Shown piece after piece: positions 33,014 to 42,128 of a DNA stretch of 49,070 nt; positions within the stretch are counted from its first letter, which is position 1; the number at the start of each line of letters is the position of its first letter. The position numbers and the translations under genes were made by a program. Below the pieces are notes generated by a model, which saw only the letters and a list, made by a program, of their open reading frames with translations, ran no database searches and was not told where the DNA came from. Origin of the DNA: Nitrospinota bacterium (GTDB taxonomy: Bacteria; UBA8248); the NCBI GenBank assembly GCA_009839615.1, contig VXPH01000280.1:1-49070 (forward strand), given 5' to 3'.

Positions 33014-33793
33014 GTGGTTGCCATATTGATCGCCTGTTATCTCGTGGCTGCGCTCACGCACCTGTACCTGCTCTGCACGGGCAGAACCGGGGGCGTGGTC
33101 TACGGGGTCGGGGCGCTTCTTGTCGGATTCGCCCTTCATACGCTCATGCTGGGGGTGAGCTTCGCCTCCGCTACGCCCGAGGGTTGGGGAGCGTGGTTGA
33201 GCGGCATGGCGTGGGTAATCATCCTGATGTACCTGATCGTCTACGCGCGCTACCGCGACATCGCCCTGGGCGGTTTCGCCGTGCCCGCCGCGTTCATTCT
33301 CGAGGGCTACGCCGCCGCCTTTCCCGGCGTCTGGGGAGCAGGCTCGGTCGCCGTGCAGGGCTATCTGCTCAAGGGCCACGCCGTGCTGGCACTTCTGAGC
33401 TGGGGCGCGTTCTTTCTGCTCTTCGCCTCGGCGCTCATGTATCTCGTGCAATCCCAGCAGCTGAAATCCCGAAGACCGAGCGCCTGGCTGCACCGGCTGC
33501 CCTCGCTCGATATCCTGGACGACCTGAACCACAAGATTCTCTATTTCGGCTTCGCGTTCCTGACGGCGAGCCTGCTGCTCGGCTCGATGTGGGCGAAATC
33601 GCGCCACGGCGCCTACTGGAGCCTCGATCCGGTGCGCACCTGGCCGCTCATAGTCATCTGGGGGGCATACGGCCTCCTGCTCGTCTGCCGGATCACCAGA
33701 AGCTGGAAGGGAAAGCGCTCCGCCGTTTTCTCGATGGTGGCCTTCTTCGCCGCGCTCCTCGCGTTGGTCGTCCATTTCCAGGGAGCGGGTTAG
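33014..33793 (+). CDS. CcsA/HemX-like cytochrome c assembly membrane protein
   Basis: 259 residues, about eight membrane segments. GTG start preceded by GAGGG. Members carry haem-binding histidines; here His-containing segments KGHAVLALLSWG and DLNHKILYFG are seen, and a WSLDPVRTWPLIV stretch matches the conserved CcsA WxWD-type region. It heads the haem operon and ends three bases before hemA. In other bacteria HemX/CcsA-like genes next to hemA affect GluTR or haem handling; either role fits. Confidence 0.8.
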   Translation: MVAILIACYLVAALTHLYLLCTGRTGGVVYGVGALLVGFALHTLMLGVSFASATPEGWGAWLSGMAWVIILMYLIVYARYRDIALGGFAVPAAFILEGYAAAFPGVWGAGSVAVQGYLLKGHAVLALLSWGAFFLLFASALMYLVQSQQLKSRRPSAWLHRLPSLDILDDLNHKILYFGFAFLTASLLLGSMWAKSRHGAYWSLDPVRTWPLIVIWGAYGLLLVCRITRSWKGKRSAVFSMVAFFAALLALVVHFQGAG

Positions 33794-33796
33794 ACG

Positions 33797-35104
33797 ATGT
33801 CCATCATTCTCGCCGGCGTGAGCCACCACAACACGCCGCTCAGCATTCGCGAGCGCCTCTATTTCCCGGAAGACCATATGACGGAGTGGCTCGACCGGCT
33901 GGCGGGCTACAGCGGGCTGGAGGAGCGCCTCATCCTCTCGACCTGCAACCGGGTGGAAGTCTACAGCGCAGTGGAGGATTACGATCAAGGCCTCGACGCG
34001 ATTCACCGCTTTTTTCTGGAATCGCGCGACATCGGCGAGGATGAGTTGTACGCCCACCTCTACGTCCACCGCGAGGACGAGGCCACGCGGCATCTGTTCA
34101 CCGTGGCGTCGAGCCTCGATTCCATGGTGGTGGGCGAGCCGCAGATTCTGGGGCAGGTGAAGGAAGCCTACCGGGTCGCCGAGGCCTCGGGCCACGCGGG
34201 CAAGGCGCTCACGAACCTCTTCTCCCGCGCGTTCCGCGTGGCGAAGAAAATCCGCGAGCAAACGCCGATTGGCGAATCGCCCGTGTCGGTGAGTTCCGTC
34301 GCCGTGGATCTGGCCAAAAGAATTTTCGGCTCCCTTGCGGGCAAGAACGTGCTCCTGCTCGGGGCGGGCGAGATGGGCGAGGCGGCGGCGAGGCATCTCA
34401 AGGCGAGCGGGGCCGACACCCTCCGCGTGGCGAACAGGACGCTCGCGCGCGCCCAGGAGCTGGCGGCAAAACTCGGGGGACGTGCGGTAAGTTTCGATAA
34501 CCTGGAAGGAGCGCTCATCGAAGCCGACGTCGTCATCGCATCGACGGCCTCGCAGGGCTTTATTCTTGACAAACCGACCGTGGCCGCCGCCCTGGAGCGC
34601 CGCCGCGACGCCCCGGTTTTCCTCATCGACATCGCAGTACCCAGGAACGTCGCGCCCGACGTGAACGACCTCGAAGACGCCTATCTCTACGACGTGGATG
34701 ATTTGCAGTCCGTCGCGGCGGACAACCTGCAGGGCCGTGAGAAGATAGCCCACGACGCGCGCGTGATACTCGAAAGCGAGGTGGAGACCTATCTCGCCCG
34801 CCAGAAGGCGGAGGAACTCAGGCATACCTTCGCGGCCATACGCTTCTTCGCGGAATCGATGCGCCGGGCGGAGGTCGAAAAAACTGTTCAAAGACTGCCC
34901 GAGTTAGGCGAAAGTAGCCGCGATGCGCTCGACGCCATGACGAAAGCGCTGGTCAACAAGCTGCTCCACCATCCCTTCACCGTCTTGCGCCAGATGGCGG
35001 AAGAGGACGTGGAGGGCATTTCGGTCGAATCCGTCCAGAAACTCTTCGGCGTGGAGCCTGAAAGCGATGAAGGCCCCCCCGAGCCGCCGGCCGAATCGGA
35101 CTGA
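33797..35104 (+). CDS. hemA: Glutamyl-tRNA reductase
   Basis: 435 residues. Reduces glutamyl-tRNA to glutamate-1-semialdehyde, the first step of C5 tetrapyrrole synthesis. Catalytic Cys50 in STCNRVE, MVVGEPQILGQVK (residues 112-124) and the NADPH-binding GAGEMG (near 190) are present; the C-terminal dimerisation helix follows. The start is directly after the CcsA-like gene and hemC begins four bases after the stop, so it is in a tight operon. Confidence 0.96.
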   Translation: MSIILAGVSHHNTPLSIRERLYFPEDHMTEWLDRLAGYSGLEERLILSTCNRVEVYSAVEDYDQGLDAIHRFFLESRDIGEDELYAHLYVHREDEATRHLFTVASSLDSMVVGEPQILGQVKEAYRVAEASGHAGKALTNLFSRAFRVAKKIREQTPIGESPVSVSSVAVDLAKRIFGSLAGKNVLLLGAGEMGEAAARHLKASGADTLRVANRTLARAQELAAKLGGRAVSFDNLEGALIEADVVIASTASQGFILDKPTVAAALERRRDAPVFLIDIAVPRNVAPDVNDLEDAYLYDVDDLQSVAADNLQGREKIAHDARVILESEVETYLARQKAEELRHTFAAIRFFAESMRRAEVEKTVQRLPELGESSRDALDAMTKALVNKLLHHPFTVLRQMAEEDVEGISVESVQKLFGVEPESDEGPPEPPAESD

Positions 35105-35107
35105 GCG

Positions 35108-36028
35108 ATGAGCGACACGCTGCGCTTAGGCACGCGGGGCAGTGCGCTGGCGCGCGCGCAAACGGCGGGGTTGGCTGCACAGTTGAAAGAATTGAACCCG
35201 GGCCTCGCTATGGAGGAAGTGATCGTCCGCACGCGGGGAGACGCTATGCTCGGCTCCCCGATTCACGAGTTGGGCGGCAAGGGCCTCTTCGTGAAAGAGA
35301 TCGAAGACGCCTTGCTGGGCGGCGAAATCGACGCCGCCGTCCATAGCCTGAAGGACCTGCCGAGCGAACTGCCCGAAGGACTCATTCTCGCCGCTATCCC
35401 GGAAAGGGAAGAACCCTGGGACGCCCTCGTCTCCCGGGGCGGGGAATCGATTCGTGGCCTGGCGCCCGGCAGCAGAATCGGCACAAGCAGCTTGAGGCGA
35501 ATCGCGCAGATCAGGCGCTACCGGCGTGATCTGGAAATCGTGGAACTTCGCGGAAACGTGGATACGCGCTTAGAGAAAGTGGCGGCGGGAGAGGCCGATG
35601 CTGCGGTCCTCGCGCTGGCGGGCCTGAAACGCCTTGGACTGGAGGAGCGGGCGAGCGAGTCGCTCGCGCCCGAACTCATGCTGCCCGCCGCAGGGCAGGG
35701 CGCGCTCGCCATCGAGACGAGAGTCGATGATGCGGCCACGCGCAGCCTGATGGAAAGACTGGAGCATCCGGTGACGAAACAAGCCGTGATGGCCGAGCGG
35801 GCCGTGATGGCGCGTCTCGAAGGGGGATGTCAGCTGCCCCTCGCCGTCTTCGCCGAGATGCGAACGGCCGAATTCCAGATGAAAGCCCGTCTCGCGAGCG
35901 TGGACGGGGAGCGCATGGTGGAAAAAGAACGAACGGGCCGGCCTGATGACGCGATGCGTCTGGCCGAAGACCTTGCAGAGGACGTTCTATCAAGCGGCGG
36001 CGCGGAGATATTGAGGGATGCGCGATGA
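35108..36028 (+). CDS. hemC: Hydroxymethylbilane synthase (porphobilinogen deaminase)
   Basis: 306 residues. Joins four porphobilinogen units into hydroxymethylbilane. The N-terminal RLGTRGSALARAQT, active-site HSLKDLPSELP (near 79-90) and the cofactor-attachment Cys241 in LEGGCQLP are visible, so the dipyrromethane cofactor can be held. Its TGA stop overlaps the hemD ATG (ATGA). Confidence 0.96.
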   Translation: MSDTLRLGTRGSALARAQTAGLAAQLKELNPGLAMEEVIVRTRGDAMLGSPIHELGGKGLFVKEIEDALLGGEIDAAVHSLKDLPSELPEGLILAAIPEREEPWDALVSRGGESIRGLAPGSRIGTSSLRRIAQIRRYRRDLEIVELRGNVDTRLEKVAAGEADAAVLALAGLKRLGLEERASESLAPELMLPAAGQGALAIETRVDDAATRSLMERLEHPVTKQAVMAERAVMARLEGGCQLPLAVFAEMRTAEFQMKARLASVDGERMVEKERTGRPDDAMRLAEDLAEDVLSSGGAEILRDAR

Positions 36029-36864
36029 GCAGCGCTGAAAACCAAAGATTAGACGCGCGTCCCCTCGCGGGCAAGACGATCCTCGTCACGCGTCCCGAGG
36101 AGGGCGCCTCGCGCATGGGCGGGATGCTGACGGATTTGGGGGCCTGCGTACGCGTCGCCCCTATGATACGGATCACGGAGCCCGAGAATTGGGCTGCAGC
36201 CGATGCGGCGATTCGCTCGCTGGATGCGTATCGATGGGTAATCTTCACGAGCGCGAACGGGCCGAAGTATCTGGCGAAAAGGTTTAGCAATTTGAGCGCT
36301 GCGCCCGAGGCGATCCCGGCGGGAACGTCGATCCTGGCCGTCGGGCCCGCTACGGCCGACGCGGTCGAGAAATATCTGGGGAGGACGCCCGACAAGACAG
36401 CCGAAAAGTACATGGCGGAAGGCGTCGTTGATCTCCTGGAAGAGCAGAATATGGCGGGGCAGCGGGTTTTGCTGGCCCGTGCGAAAGAGGGTAGAGACGC
36501 CATCCCCAAGGCGCTTATGAAAATGGGGGCCTCCGTGGATGACGTGTCCGTCTATCAAACGATACCTATAGGTCGTGAGGCATTGCGCGAGGTATGGGGA
36601 GAGCTTGAAGCGGGAAAAATTGATATGCTTACCTTCACGAGTTCCTCCGCGCTCGATGGGTTCATGCGGGCGGCGGGGGAGGAGACGGCGAAAGGGTGGA
36701 TGCAGCGCGCACGCGTGGCCTCCATCGGCCCTGCAACCAGCGCCACGGCGCGCGAGTGGGGCGTGGCGCCGGACGTGGAAGCCGCCGAATCGACGATTCC
36801 CGGGGTGGCCCGGGCCATTGTTTCTTATTACGGAAAACCGCAGCGAGGCGAGCAGGCCTCATGA
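36025..36864 (+). CDS. hemD: Uroporphyrinogen-III synthase
   Basis: 279 residues of the HemD family. It cyclises and inverts ring D of hydroxymethylbilane. Sequence conservation is naturally low; [11 protein letters not shown] near the N-terminus, the second domain with VSVYQTIP-like segment and [10 protein letters not shown] (near 195) fit. It overlaps hemC by four bases and is followed by hemB 16 bases later, so the operon order supports the call. Confidence 0.88.
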   Translation: MSSAENQRLDARPLAGKTILVTRPEEGASRMGGMLTDLGACVRVAPMIRITEPENWAAADAAIRSLDAYRWVIFTSANGPKYLAKRFSNLSAAPEAIPAGTSILAVGPATADAVEKYLGRTPDKTAEKYMAEGVVDLLEEQNMAGQRVLLARAKEGRDAIPKALMKMGASVDDVSVYQTIPIGREALREVWGELEAGKIDMLTFTSSSALDGFMRAAGEETAKGWMQRARVASIGPATSATAREWGVAPDVEAAESTIPGVARAIVSYYGKPQRGEQAS

Positions 36865-36880
36865 ATGGGAGTGCAAACCG

Positions 36881-37918
36881 ATGACGAGCAACGACACCTT
36901 CACCCTCTCGGCGCTCCGGAGCGACGTGAAAAACCGCACGAGGCGCACGCGGGAGACGGCCGCCATGCGGCGCATGGTGCGCGAGACGAATCTCTCCGTG
37001 GACAACCTCATCTACCCGATGTTCGTGGTCGAGGGCGAGGACATCAAGGAGGAAATCTCCTCCATGCCCGGCCAGTACCAGCTATCCGTAGACCGCCTGG
37101 TGGCCGATTGCGCGGAGATCGCCGCTCTGGACATTCCAGGCGTCATCCTGTTCGGGATTCCCGATCACAAGGACGACGTCGCGAGCGAGGCCTATGCGGA
37201 AGAGGGGGTCGTGCAGAACGCGGTGCGCGCGCTGAAAGATGCCTATCCCGAGCTTTGCGTCGTCACGGACGTCTGCCTTTGCGAATACATGGACCACGGC
37301 CATTGCGGGGTCATCGAGGGGGAGAAGGTATTGAACGACCCCACGCTCGAACTCCTCGACAGGACGGCGGTGAGCCACGCGGAGGCGGGAGCCGACATCA
37401 TCGCGCCCTCAGACATGATGGACGGGCGCGTCGGCACGATCCGCGCGGCCCTGGACGTGGGCGGTTTCGCCCAGACGCCCATCATGGCCTATTCGTCGAA
37501 ATTCGCGAGCGCTTTCTACGGGCCGTTCCGCGAGGCGGCGGAGAGCGCACCCGCCTTCGGCGACAGGAGTTCCTACCAGATGGACCCGGCCAACGCGCGC
37601 GAGGCCATGCGCGAAATCAGGCTCGACATCAAGGAGGGGGCGGACATCGTGATGGTGAAGCCCGCCCTCGTCTATCTCGACGTCATCGCCAGGGCGCGCG
37701 AGATCACGGACCTGCCCGTCGCCGCCTACAACGTCTCGGGCGAGTTCGCCATGCTGGCGGCGGCGTGCCGGAACGGGTGGCTCGACCCGGAGCGCGCTTT
37801 CATGGAAACCCTCACCTCCATTCGCCGCGCGGGTGCTGACATCATCCTCACCTACTTCGCCAAGGACGCCGCGAGAAGGCTCCGGGGGGACAGGGCGACA
37901 CCGCTATCGTGGATGTAG
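36881..37918 (+). CDS. hemB: Delta-aminolevulinic acid dehydratase (porphobilinogen synthase)
   Basis: 345 residues. Condenses two 5-aminolevulinate into porphobilinogen. The zinc-type cysteine cluster [14 protein letters not shown] (near 125-138) is present, and the two active-site lysines are in [10 protein letters not shown] (near 202) and [15 protein letters not shown] lies upstream of the ATG at 36881. Last gene of the haem operon. Confidence 0.96.
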   Translation: MTSNDTFTLSALRSDVKNRTRRTRETAAMRRMVRETNLSVDNLIYPMFVVEGEDIKEEISSMPGQYQLSVDRLVADCAEIAALDIPGVILFGIPDHKDDVASEAYAEEGVVQNAVRALKDAYPELCVVTDVCLCEYMDHGHCGVIEGEKVLNDPTLELLDRTAVSHAEAGADIIAPSDMMDGRVGTIRAALDVGGFAQTPIMAYSSKFASAFYGPFREAAESAPAFGDRSSYQMDPANAREAMREIRLDIKEGADIVMVKPALVYLDVIARAREITDLPVAAYNVSGEFAMLAAACRNGWLDPERAFMETLTSIRRAGADIILTYFAKDAARRLRGDRATPLSWM

Positions 37919-37932
37919 AGAGCTTTGGGTAA

Positions 37933-37991
37933 GTCAATAATTGACAAAGTGCGAGATGGAGTATATTTTTATATTTGAACGAATGGTTCAA
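37933..37991 (+). promoter_or_regulatory. Promoter and palindromic operators of the PARP-like cassette
   Basis: A palindrome GTCAAT-A-ATTGAC (37933-37945) overlaps a perfect TTGACA -35 box (37941-37946). A -10 candidate, TATATT (37962-37967, 15-base spacer) or TATTTT (37964-37969, 17-base spacer), follows. A second palindrome, TTGAAC-GAATG-GTTCAA (37975-37991), covers the start point and resembles a TetR-type operator. The cassette at 38076-38870 thus has its own regulated promoter. Confidence 0.55.
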
Positions 37992-38075
37992 TAAGACTAT
38001 CGAAGCTTATGAGTGGATGTTGGACTTGGCTTTCCGCCACGGCGTATTCGCCTCACAGAAAGAAATGGTGACGGG

Positions 38076-38279
38076 ATGGGTAAGAAAAAGAAAAAGAAGA
38101 AACAAAAAGTGATCGTGTATCGCACGGGGGTGTTGAACCACGCCGATGCGGAGAGGTTCGAGAAGGCGTGCGAGGCACATCTCAAGAAAATCTCGAAATC
38201 CAAAAAAGCCGCGAGGGAGGCTCTTGTCAGGTTGGGGACCCACACGCCCGACGGACAACTCACCGAACGATTCAGGTAG
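38076..38279 (+). CDS. Small Lys-rich protein, putative partner of PARP-like protein
   Basis: 67 residues, beginning with MGKKKKKKK and then alpha-helical (HADAERFEKACEAHL, KKAAREALVRLG), ending in HTPDGQLTERFR. Strongly basic. The ATG at 38076 has only a weak ribosome-binding site. The gene lies three bases before the PARP-like gene, so the pair is co-transcribed. I do not recognise a named family. The arrangement, a small basic gene before a toxin-like gene with its own promoter, is that of an antitoxin or regulator. Confidence 0.65.
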   Translation: MGKKKKKKKQKVIVYRTGVLNHADAERFEKACEAHLKKISKSKKAAREALVRLGTHTPDGQLTERFR

Positions 38280-38282
38280 AAA

Positions 38283-38870
38283 TTGCACCGCCTGACGACG
38301 ACTTTCGTACTCGGGTATCACGGGTGCGATCAATACGTCGCCGAGCAGCTCCTTGCCGGCGAACCATTTCAAAAAAGTAAGAACGATTACGACTGGCTCG
38401 GTCCCGGAATCTATTTCTGGGAAGCCAACCCGCTCCGCGGACTCGAATTCGCGGCTGAACTCCAGAACGCATTCTGGGGTCCCGAAATTACAACGCCTGC
38501 GGTAGTCGGCGCGATTATCGATCTCGGGCTTTGTCTTGATTTAACGACGACTGCAGGTATCCGGCAGATTCGAGCCGCGCACGCGAGCTACATCTCAAAC
38601 TGTGAACAAACTGGCGACATAATCCCTACAAACTCACCGGATGAGAATTATCTCCGTCGTCAACTGGATTGCGCGGTATTCATGAAATTGCATCAAATTC
38701 GCGAAGATGATGAAGAGCAACTTGTAGACACCGTGCGCGGGGTATTTGTGGAAGGCGAGCCGGTATATGAAGGGGCCGGTTTCCGCGCGAAAACGCATAT
38801 CCAGATTTGCGTCTGCAACACCTTCAACATCAAGGGCGTGTTCCGGGTGTCGGAAGAGCAGTTGTTCTAG
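38283..38870 (+). CDS. PARP-like ADP-ribosyltransferase-fold protein
   Basis: 195 residues, TTG start three bases after the small Lys-rich gene. YHGCD (His13) and the later GPGIYFWEANP (Tyr44) match the H and Y of the H-Y-E triad of PARP-type ADP-ribosyltransferases (HG...G.GIYF). The C-terminal strand THIQICVCN carries Gln174 or His172 where PARPs have Glu, so the triad may be variant. The DNA is visibly lower in GC than its neighbours. It is likely a modifying toxin or effector of a two-gene system. No metal or membrane features are seen. Confidence 0.7.
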   Translation: MHRLTTTFVLGYHGCDQYVAEQLLAGEPFQKSKNDYDWLGPGIYFWEANPLRGLEFAAELQNAFWGPEITTPAVVGAIIDLGLCLDLTTTAGIRQIRAAHASYISNCEQTGDIIPTNSPDENYLRRQLDCAVFMKLHQIREDDEEQLVDTVRGVFVEGEPVYEGAGFRAKTHIQICVCNTFNIKGVFRVSEEQLF

Positions 38871-38919
38871 CGGCGTTCGGTTCGACCCATCATTACTCTC
38901 CCATGCGTTCCTGCCTAAA

Positions 38920-38959
38920 GCATAAAATACTTGCAATCGCACAGCATAATTTACTTGCA
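38920..38959. repeat. Tandem 16-base near-repeats in thiolase upstream region
   Basis: GCATAAAATACTTGCA (38920-38935) and GCATAATTTACTTGCA (38944-38959) match at 14 of 16 positions, 24 bases apart. They lie about 170 bases before the thiolase gene and after the PARP-like cassette. A repeated operator is possible. Confidence 0.4.
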
Positions 38960-39130
38960 GGAGCACGGATGAACGTGAAGGCTCGCATCTGGAGGGTTGG
39001 TGTTCATCTCATCACCCCCACCCGGCCCCCTTGCGCATCGCTTCGCCTTGGCGTTATGGTGAGGGCGCAAAAAAGCAGGGCAAAAACGAAAATCTTTCTT
39101 TCCTTACACTGAAGCAGGAGGAATCGGGGA

Positions 39131-40321
39131 ATGTCGGATAAAGACGTCGTTTTTCTGGGCGGAGCGCGGACACCGTTCGGCGGTTTTCTGGGCACCTTGA
39201 AGGAGAAGTCGGCCACGGAGCTCGGCGCGCTGGCGGCGAAAGAGGCGATGTCGCGCTCGGGCGTCACGCCCGGGGACATCGACCACACCGTGGTGGGCAA
39301 CGTCATCCAGTCGAACTCGGACGGCGTCTACATCGGCAGGCACGTGGCGCTGGCGGCGGGCGTTCCGCTGGAGCGGCCCGGCTACTGCGTGAACCGCATG
39401 TGCGCCTCGGGCTTCCAGGCCGTGGTGAGCGGTGCGAAGGAGATCATGACCGAAGACGCCGACGTCGTGCTCGCCGTGGGGGCGGAGAACATGAGCCTCA
39501 CCCCGCACGTGATCAGAAACTCGAGAACCGGGATGAAGCTCTTTCAGGCGCCGATGGAGGACGGCCTATACACTGCGCTCATCGATACGATGGCGAACGT
39601 GCCGATGGGCATCACGGCGGAGAACCTGGCCGAAAAATACGACCTGCACCGTGAAGCCGTGGATGAGTTCGCCGCCCTCAGCCAGGCGCGCGCGCACGAC
39701 GCGTGGGAGAGCGGACGGCTGGCCGAGGAATGCTTCGCGGTCGAGGTGAAAGAGCGGAGAAAGACCATAACGTTCGATCGCGACGAGCACCCCCGGGCGG
39801 ATTCGAACGAGGAATCCCTCGCGCGGCTTCGGCCCGCCTTCAAGGAAGACGGCGTGGTGACGGCGGGCAACGCGAGCGGCATCAACGACGGTGCGGCGGC
39901 GCTCGTCATCTCCTCGCGCGCGGCGGCCGAGCGCCTGGACCGGAAACCCGTCGGGCGGCTCGTCGCGTGGGGCGTTTCGGGGTGTGACCCCAAGATCATG
40001 GGCATCGGGCCTGCGGAGAGCAGCCGAATCGCGCTCAAGAAAGCGGGGCTCCAGCTCGACGACATGGACCTGATCGAAATCAACGAGGCGTTCTCCGCCC
40101 AGTATCTCGCGGTGGAGAAGGAACTCGGCCTCGACCGCGGGAAGACGAACGTAAACGGCGGCGCCATCGCCATCGGCCACCCCGTGGGCGCGAGCGGCGC
40201 AAGGCTCACCCTCACGATCCTGCACGAACTGAGACGCCGGGGCGGGAAATACGGCCTGGCCGGCGCTTGCATCGGCGGTGGAATGGGGCTTTCGGTGATC
40301 GTGGAGGCGTATGGGGGGTAG
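39131..40321 (+). CDS. Acetyl-CoA acetyltransferase (thiolase family)
   Basis: 396 residues of the thiolase family, which cleaves 3-ketoacyl-CoA or condenses two acetyl-CoA. The nucleophilic Cys91 in NRMCASGFQ, the general-base His in AIGHPVGASGARL (near 350), and the C-terminal Cys in GACIGGGMG are present. GGAGG precedes the ATG. With the enoyl-CoA hydratase (40546) and acyl-CoA dehydrogenase (45017) it fits fatty-acid or branched-acid beta-oxidation. Confidence 0.93.
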   Translation: MSDKDVVFLGGARTPFGGFLGTLKEKSATELGALAAKEAMSRSGVTPGDIDHTVVGNVIQSNSDGVYIGRHVALAAGVPLERPGYCVNRMCASGFQAVVSGAKEIMTEDADVVLAVGAENMSLTPHVIRNSRTGMKLFQAPMEDGLYTALIDTMANVPMGITAENLAEKYDLHREAVDEFAALSQARAHDAWESGRLAEECFAVEVKERRKTITFDRDEHPRADSNEESLARLRPAFKEDGVVTAGNASGINDGAAALVISSRAAAERLDRKPVGRLVAWGVSGCDPKIMGIGPAESSRIALKKAGLQLDDMDLIEINEAFSAQYLAVEKELGLDRGKTNVNGGAIAIGHPVGASGARLTLTILHELRRRGGKYGLAGACIGGGMGLSVIVEAYGG

Positions 40322-40462
40322 GGTTTCCCGTCGGCAGGGGCGTCATGTGCGCTCGGCGGAAGAGGAGCGCGGGGGAGTTTCTGAGGATGGAAACCCGCTT
40401 CGGCCGCCCTCATTTGGCACCGGATGGATGCCGGTTTTCGGGGCGGATTAAATCCGAAAAAT

Positions 40463-40521
40463 TCGATAAATATCGATAAATTAACGGGGTTTTTCTATAA
40501 ATTTAATTTGCTCGATACGAG
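40463..40521 (+). promoter_or_regulatory. Operator-like repeats before enoyl-CoA hydratase
   Basis: Two tandem copies of TCGATAAAT(A/T) (40463-40482) contain the inverted pair TCGATA-AA-TATCGA, and CTCG-ATA-CGAG lies at 40511-40521. A TATAAA at 40496-40501 is a possible -10 box. The region is AT-rich compared with the genes around it. Probable binding site of a regulator of the following gene. Confidence 0.45.
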
Positions 40522-40545
40522 ACTCAACAATAAGGCGGTAAACCA

Positions 40546-41328
40546 TTGAATTACAGCAACTTGATATATAAAACCGACGGCCCCGTCGCCACGTGCACGT
40601 TCAATCGTCCCAAGGCGCTAAACGCCTTGAATACAGAGACGATGGATGAACTTGCTCAGGTGATATCGGATTTCAGGGATGATAACGAGCTGAAAGTATT
40701 GATATTAACGGGTTCGGGCGATCGGGCGTTCATCGCGGGAGCGGACATCAAGGGCATGGTGGGCCGCTCTCCCCTGAGCGCGAGATGGCTCTCGGAGCAT
40801 GGAACGAAAATCCTGAGAGAGCTGGAAACCATTGGAAAACCTTCAATTGCGGCGGTGAACGGGTTCGCCCTGGGCGGCGGCTGCGAGGTGGCGATGGCGT
40901 GCTCGATTCGGCTGGCGTCCACGAACGCGCTCTTCGGGCAGCCGGAGATTAATTTGGGCATCATTCCCGGCTACGGCGGCACACAGCGCCTCCCCCGACT
41001 CGTCGGAGTGGGCCGTGCGCTGGAAATCCTCATGACGGGAGACCCGGTAAACGCCGAAGAAGCCCACCGCGTCGGCCTGGTGAACAAGGTCTGCGAGCCG
41101 GATGCCCTCATGGATGAGGCGAGGGCGCTGGCGCAAAAGCTGGCGTCCAAGAGCAAACCCGCTATCGAATTGATATTGCAGGCCGTACACGGCGGCCTGG
41201 AGGGCGGTCTCGATGAGGGTTTGACGCTCGAGACCGAGAAATTCGGCTTGGTGAGCAGCACGGAAGATTCACAGGAAGGCCTTACCGCGTTCATCGAGAA
41301 ACGCTCCGCCGATTTCCAGGATCGCTGA
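40546..41328 (+). CDS. Enoyl-CoA hydratase
   Basis: 260 residues of the crotonase family. Hydrates enoyl-CoA to 3-hydroxyacyl-CoA. The oxyanion-hole segments (AFIAGADIK near 65) and both catalytic glutamates, in GGCEVAMA and GQPEINLGIIPGYGGTQ, are present. TTG start with AAGGCGG before it. The TGA stop overlaps the following ATG by one base, so the Cys-cluster gene is coupled. A beta-oxidation role is likely, although crotonase members do many reactions. Confidence 0.92.
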   Translation: MNYSNLIYKTDGPVATCTFNRPKALNALNTETMDELAQVISDFRDDNELKVLILTGSGDRAFIAGADIKGMVGRSPLSARWLSEHGTKILRELETIGKPSIAAVNGFALGGGCEVAMACSIRLASTNALFGQPEINLGIIPGYGGTQRLPRLVGVGRALEILMTGDPVNAEEAHRVGLVNKVCEPDALMDEARALAQKLASKSKPAIELILQAVHGGLEGGLDEGLTLETEKFGLVSSTEDSQEGLTAFIEKRSADFQDR

Positions 41329-41810
41329 TGCCGGGTTCCAAGGCTGATTCCAGGAAACGAAGCAAGCCGAAAAAAGGCAAAAGCAATCTTCGCGTATGGA
41401 AGACGCCCGAGCAGAGGCGCCTCGAACGGGAAGCTCCGCAAGTCATCCCGATGTACAAGACGAACAGGGAACGCCACCTCGATGAAATCCAGAGGTGGAT
41501 GGACGAGAACCTGCCTCCTCCCGACACGCCTGAATGGGAGGCGCTCTGCACAGGATGTGGGAAGTGCTGCTACGACAAGGTCTGGGAGGGAGACAGGCTG
41601 CTCCTGTTGACCAGCGCCTGTCCGTACCTCGAAGTCGAAACGAACCGTTGCCGCGTATATCCCGAGCGTTTCGAAATAGAGCCGATGTGCCTGCCGATCG
41701 GCCCTGAAATCATCGAAATGGGGGGGCTTCCCGAGGATTGCCCTTACGTCGAGAATTTTCCGGGCTACCGGGGACCCAAAGTCGTCGACAAGAGCCTGGA
41801 CGAGATGTAG
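41328..41810 (+). CDS. YcgN/YkgJ-like Cys-cluster protein
   Basis: 160 residues with the Cys-rich signature of the YkgJ/YcgN (UPF0260-like) family. Cys74, Cys77, Cys80 and Cys81 (CTGCGKCC), then Cys98, Cys108, Cys121 and Cys138 are visible, suggesting zinc or iron-sulfur binding. A basic N-terminal tail (about 20 residues) precedes it. Function unknown. Its start overlaps the enoyl-CoA hydratase stop. Confidence 0.82.
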   Translation: MPGSKADSRKRSKPKKGKSNLRVWKTPEQRRLEREAPQVIPMYKTNRERHLDEIQRWMDENLPPPDTPEWEALCTGCGKCCYDKVWEGDRLLLLTSACPYLEVETNRCRVYPERFEIEPMCLPIGPEIIEMGGLPEDCPYVENFPGYRGPKVVDKSLDEM

Positions 41811-42056
41811 CTCTCATCCCCGAATCCCGGTTCTTTACAGGATCGCGCCGTGTATTGATCGAACCCCCCAAATCTCTACACCCACCCGGCAAATCCTTGC
41901 CGTTTCGTGTGTCTCGAAGTACCTGAAGCTATCCAATAAAACGTATTCCGTGCCATAATCATTCATCATATTCTGCCTGTGGGAAATTCCTTGAACCGAT
42001 CCATCACTCACAATTTGGATCTCCAGGCCGGTTTTATCGCATTTTCCGGTGAGCAG

Positions 42057-42114
42057 CCGGGATGCACGCGCATCCCGGGTCCGATAGCGTGCGGACGGGA
42101 GATGAGTTGCTCAT
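42057..42114 (+). promoter_or_regulatory. Three-hairpin leader before the EamA transporter
   Basis: The gap 41811-42128 (318 bases) shows nothing recognisable up to 42056. Then three consecutive hairpins follow: CCGGGATGC-ACGC-GCATCCCGG (42057-42078), GTCCG-ATAGCGTG-CGGAC (42079-42096) and ATGAG-TTG-CTCAT (42102-42114). A ribosome-binding site AAAAGG follows at 42115. The arrangement suggests a structured 5' leader regulating the transporter pair; no known riboswitch class is recognised. Confidence 0.5.
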
Positions 42115-42128
42115 AAAAGGTTGACGTT

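Noticed and set aside
32921-34891. 656-residue open frame antisense to the CcsA-like and hemA genes
   Set aside because: Shadow of well-supported genes; composition unlike real proteins and no ribosome-binding site.
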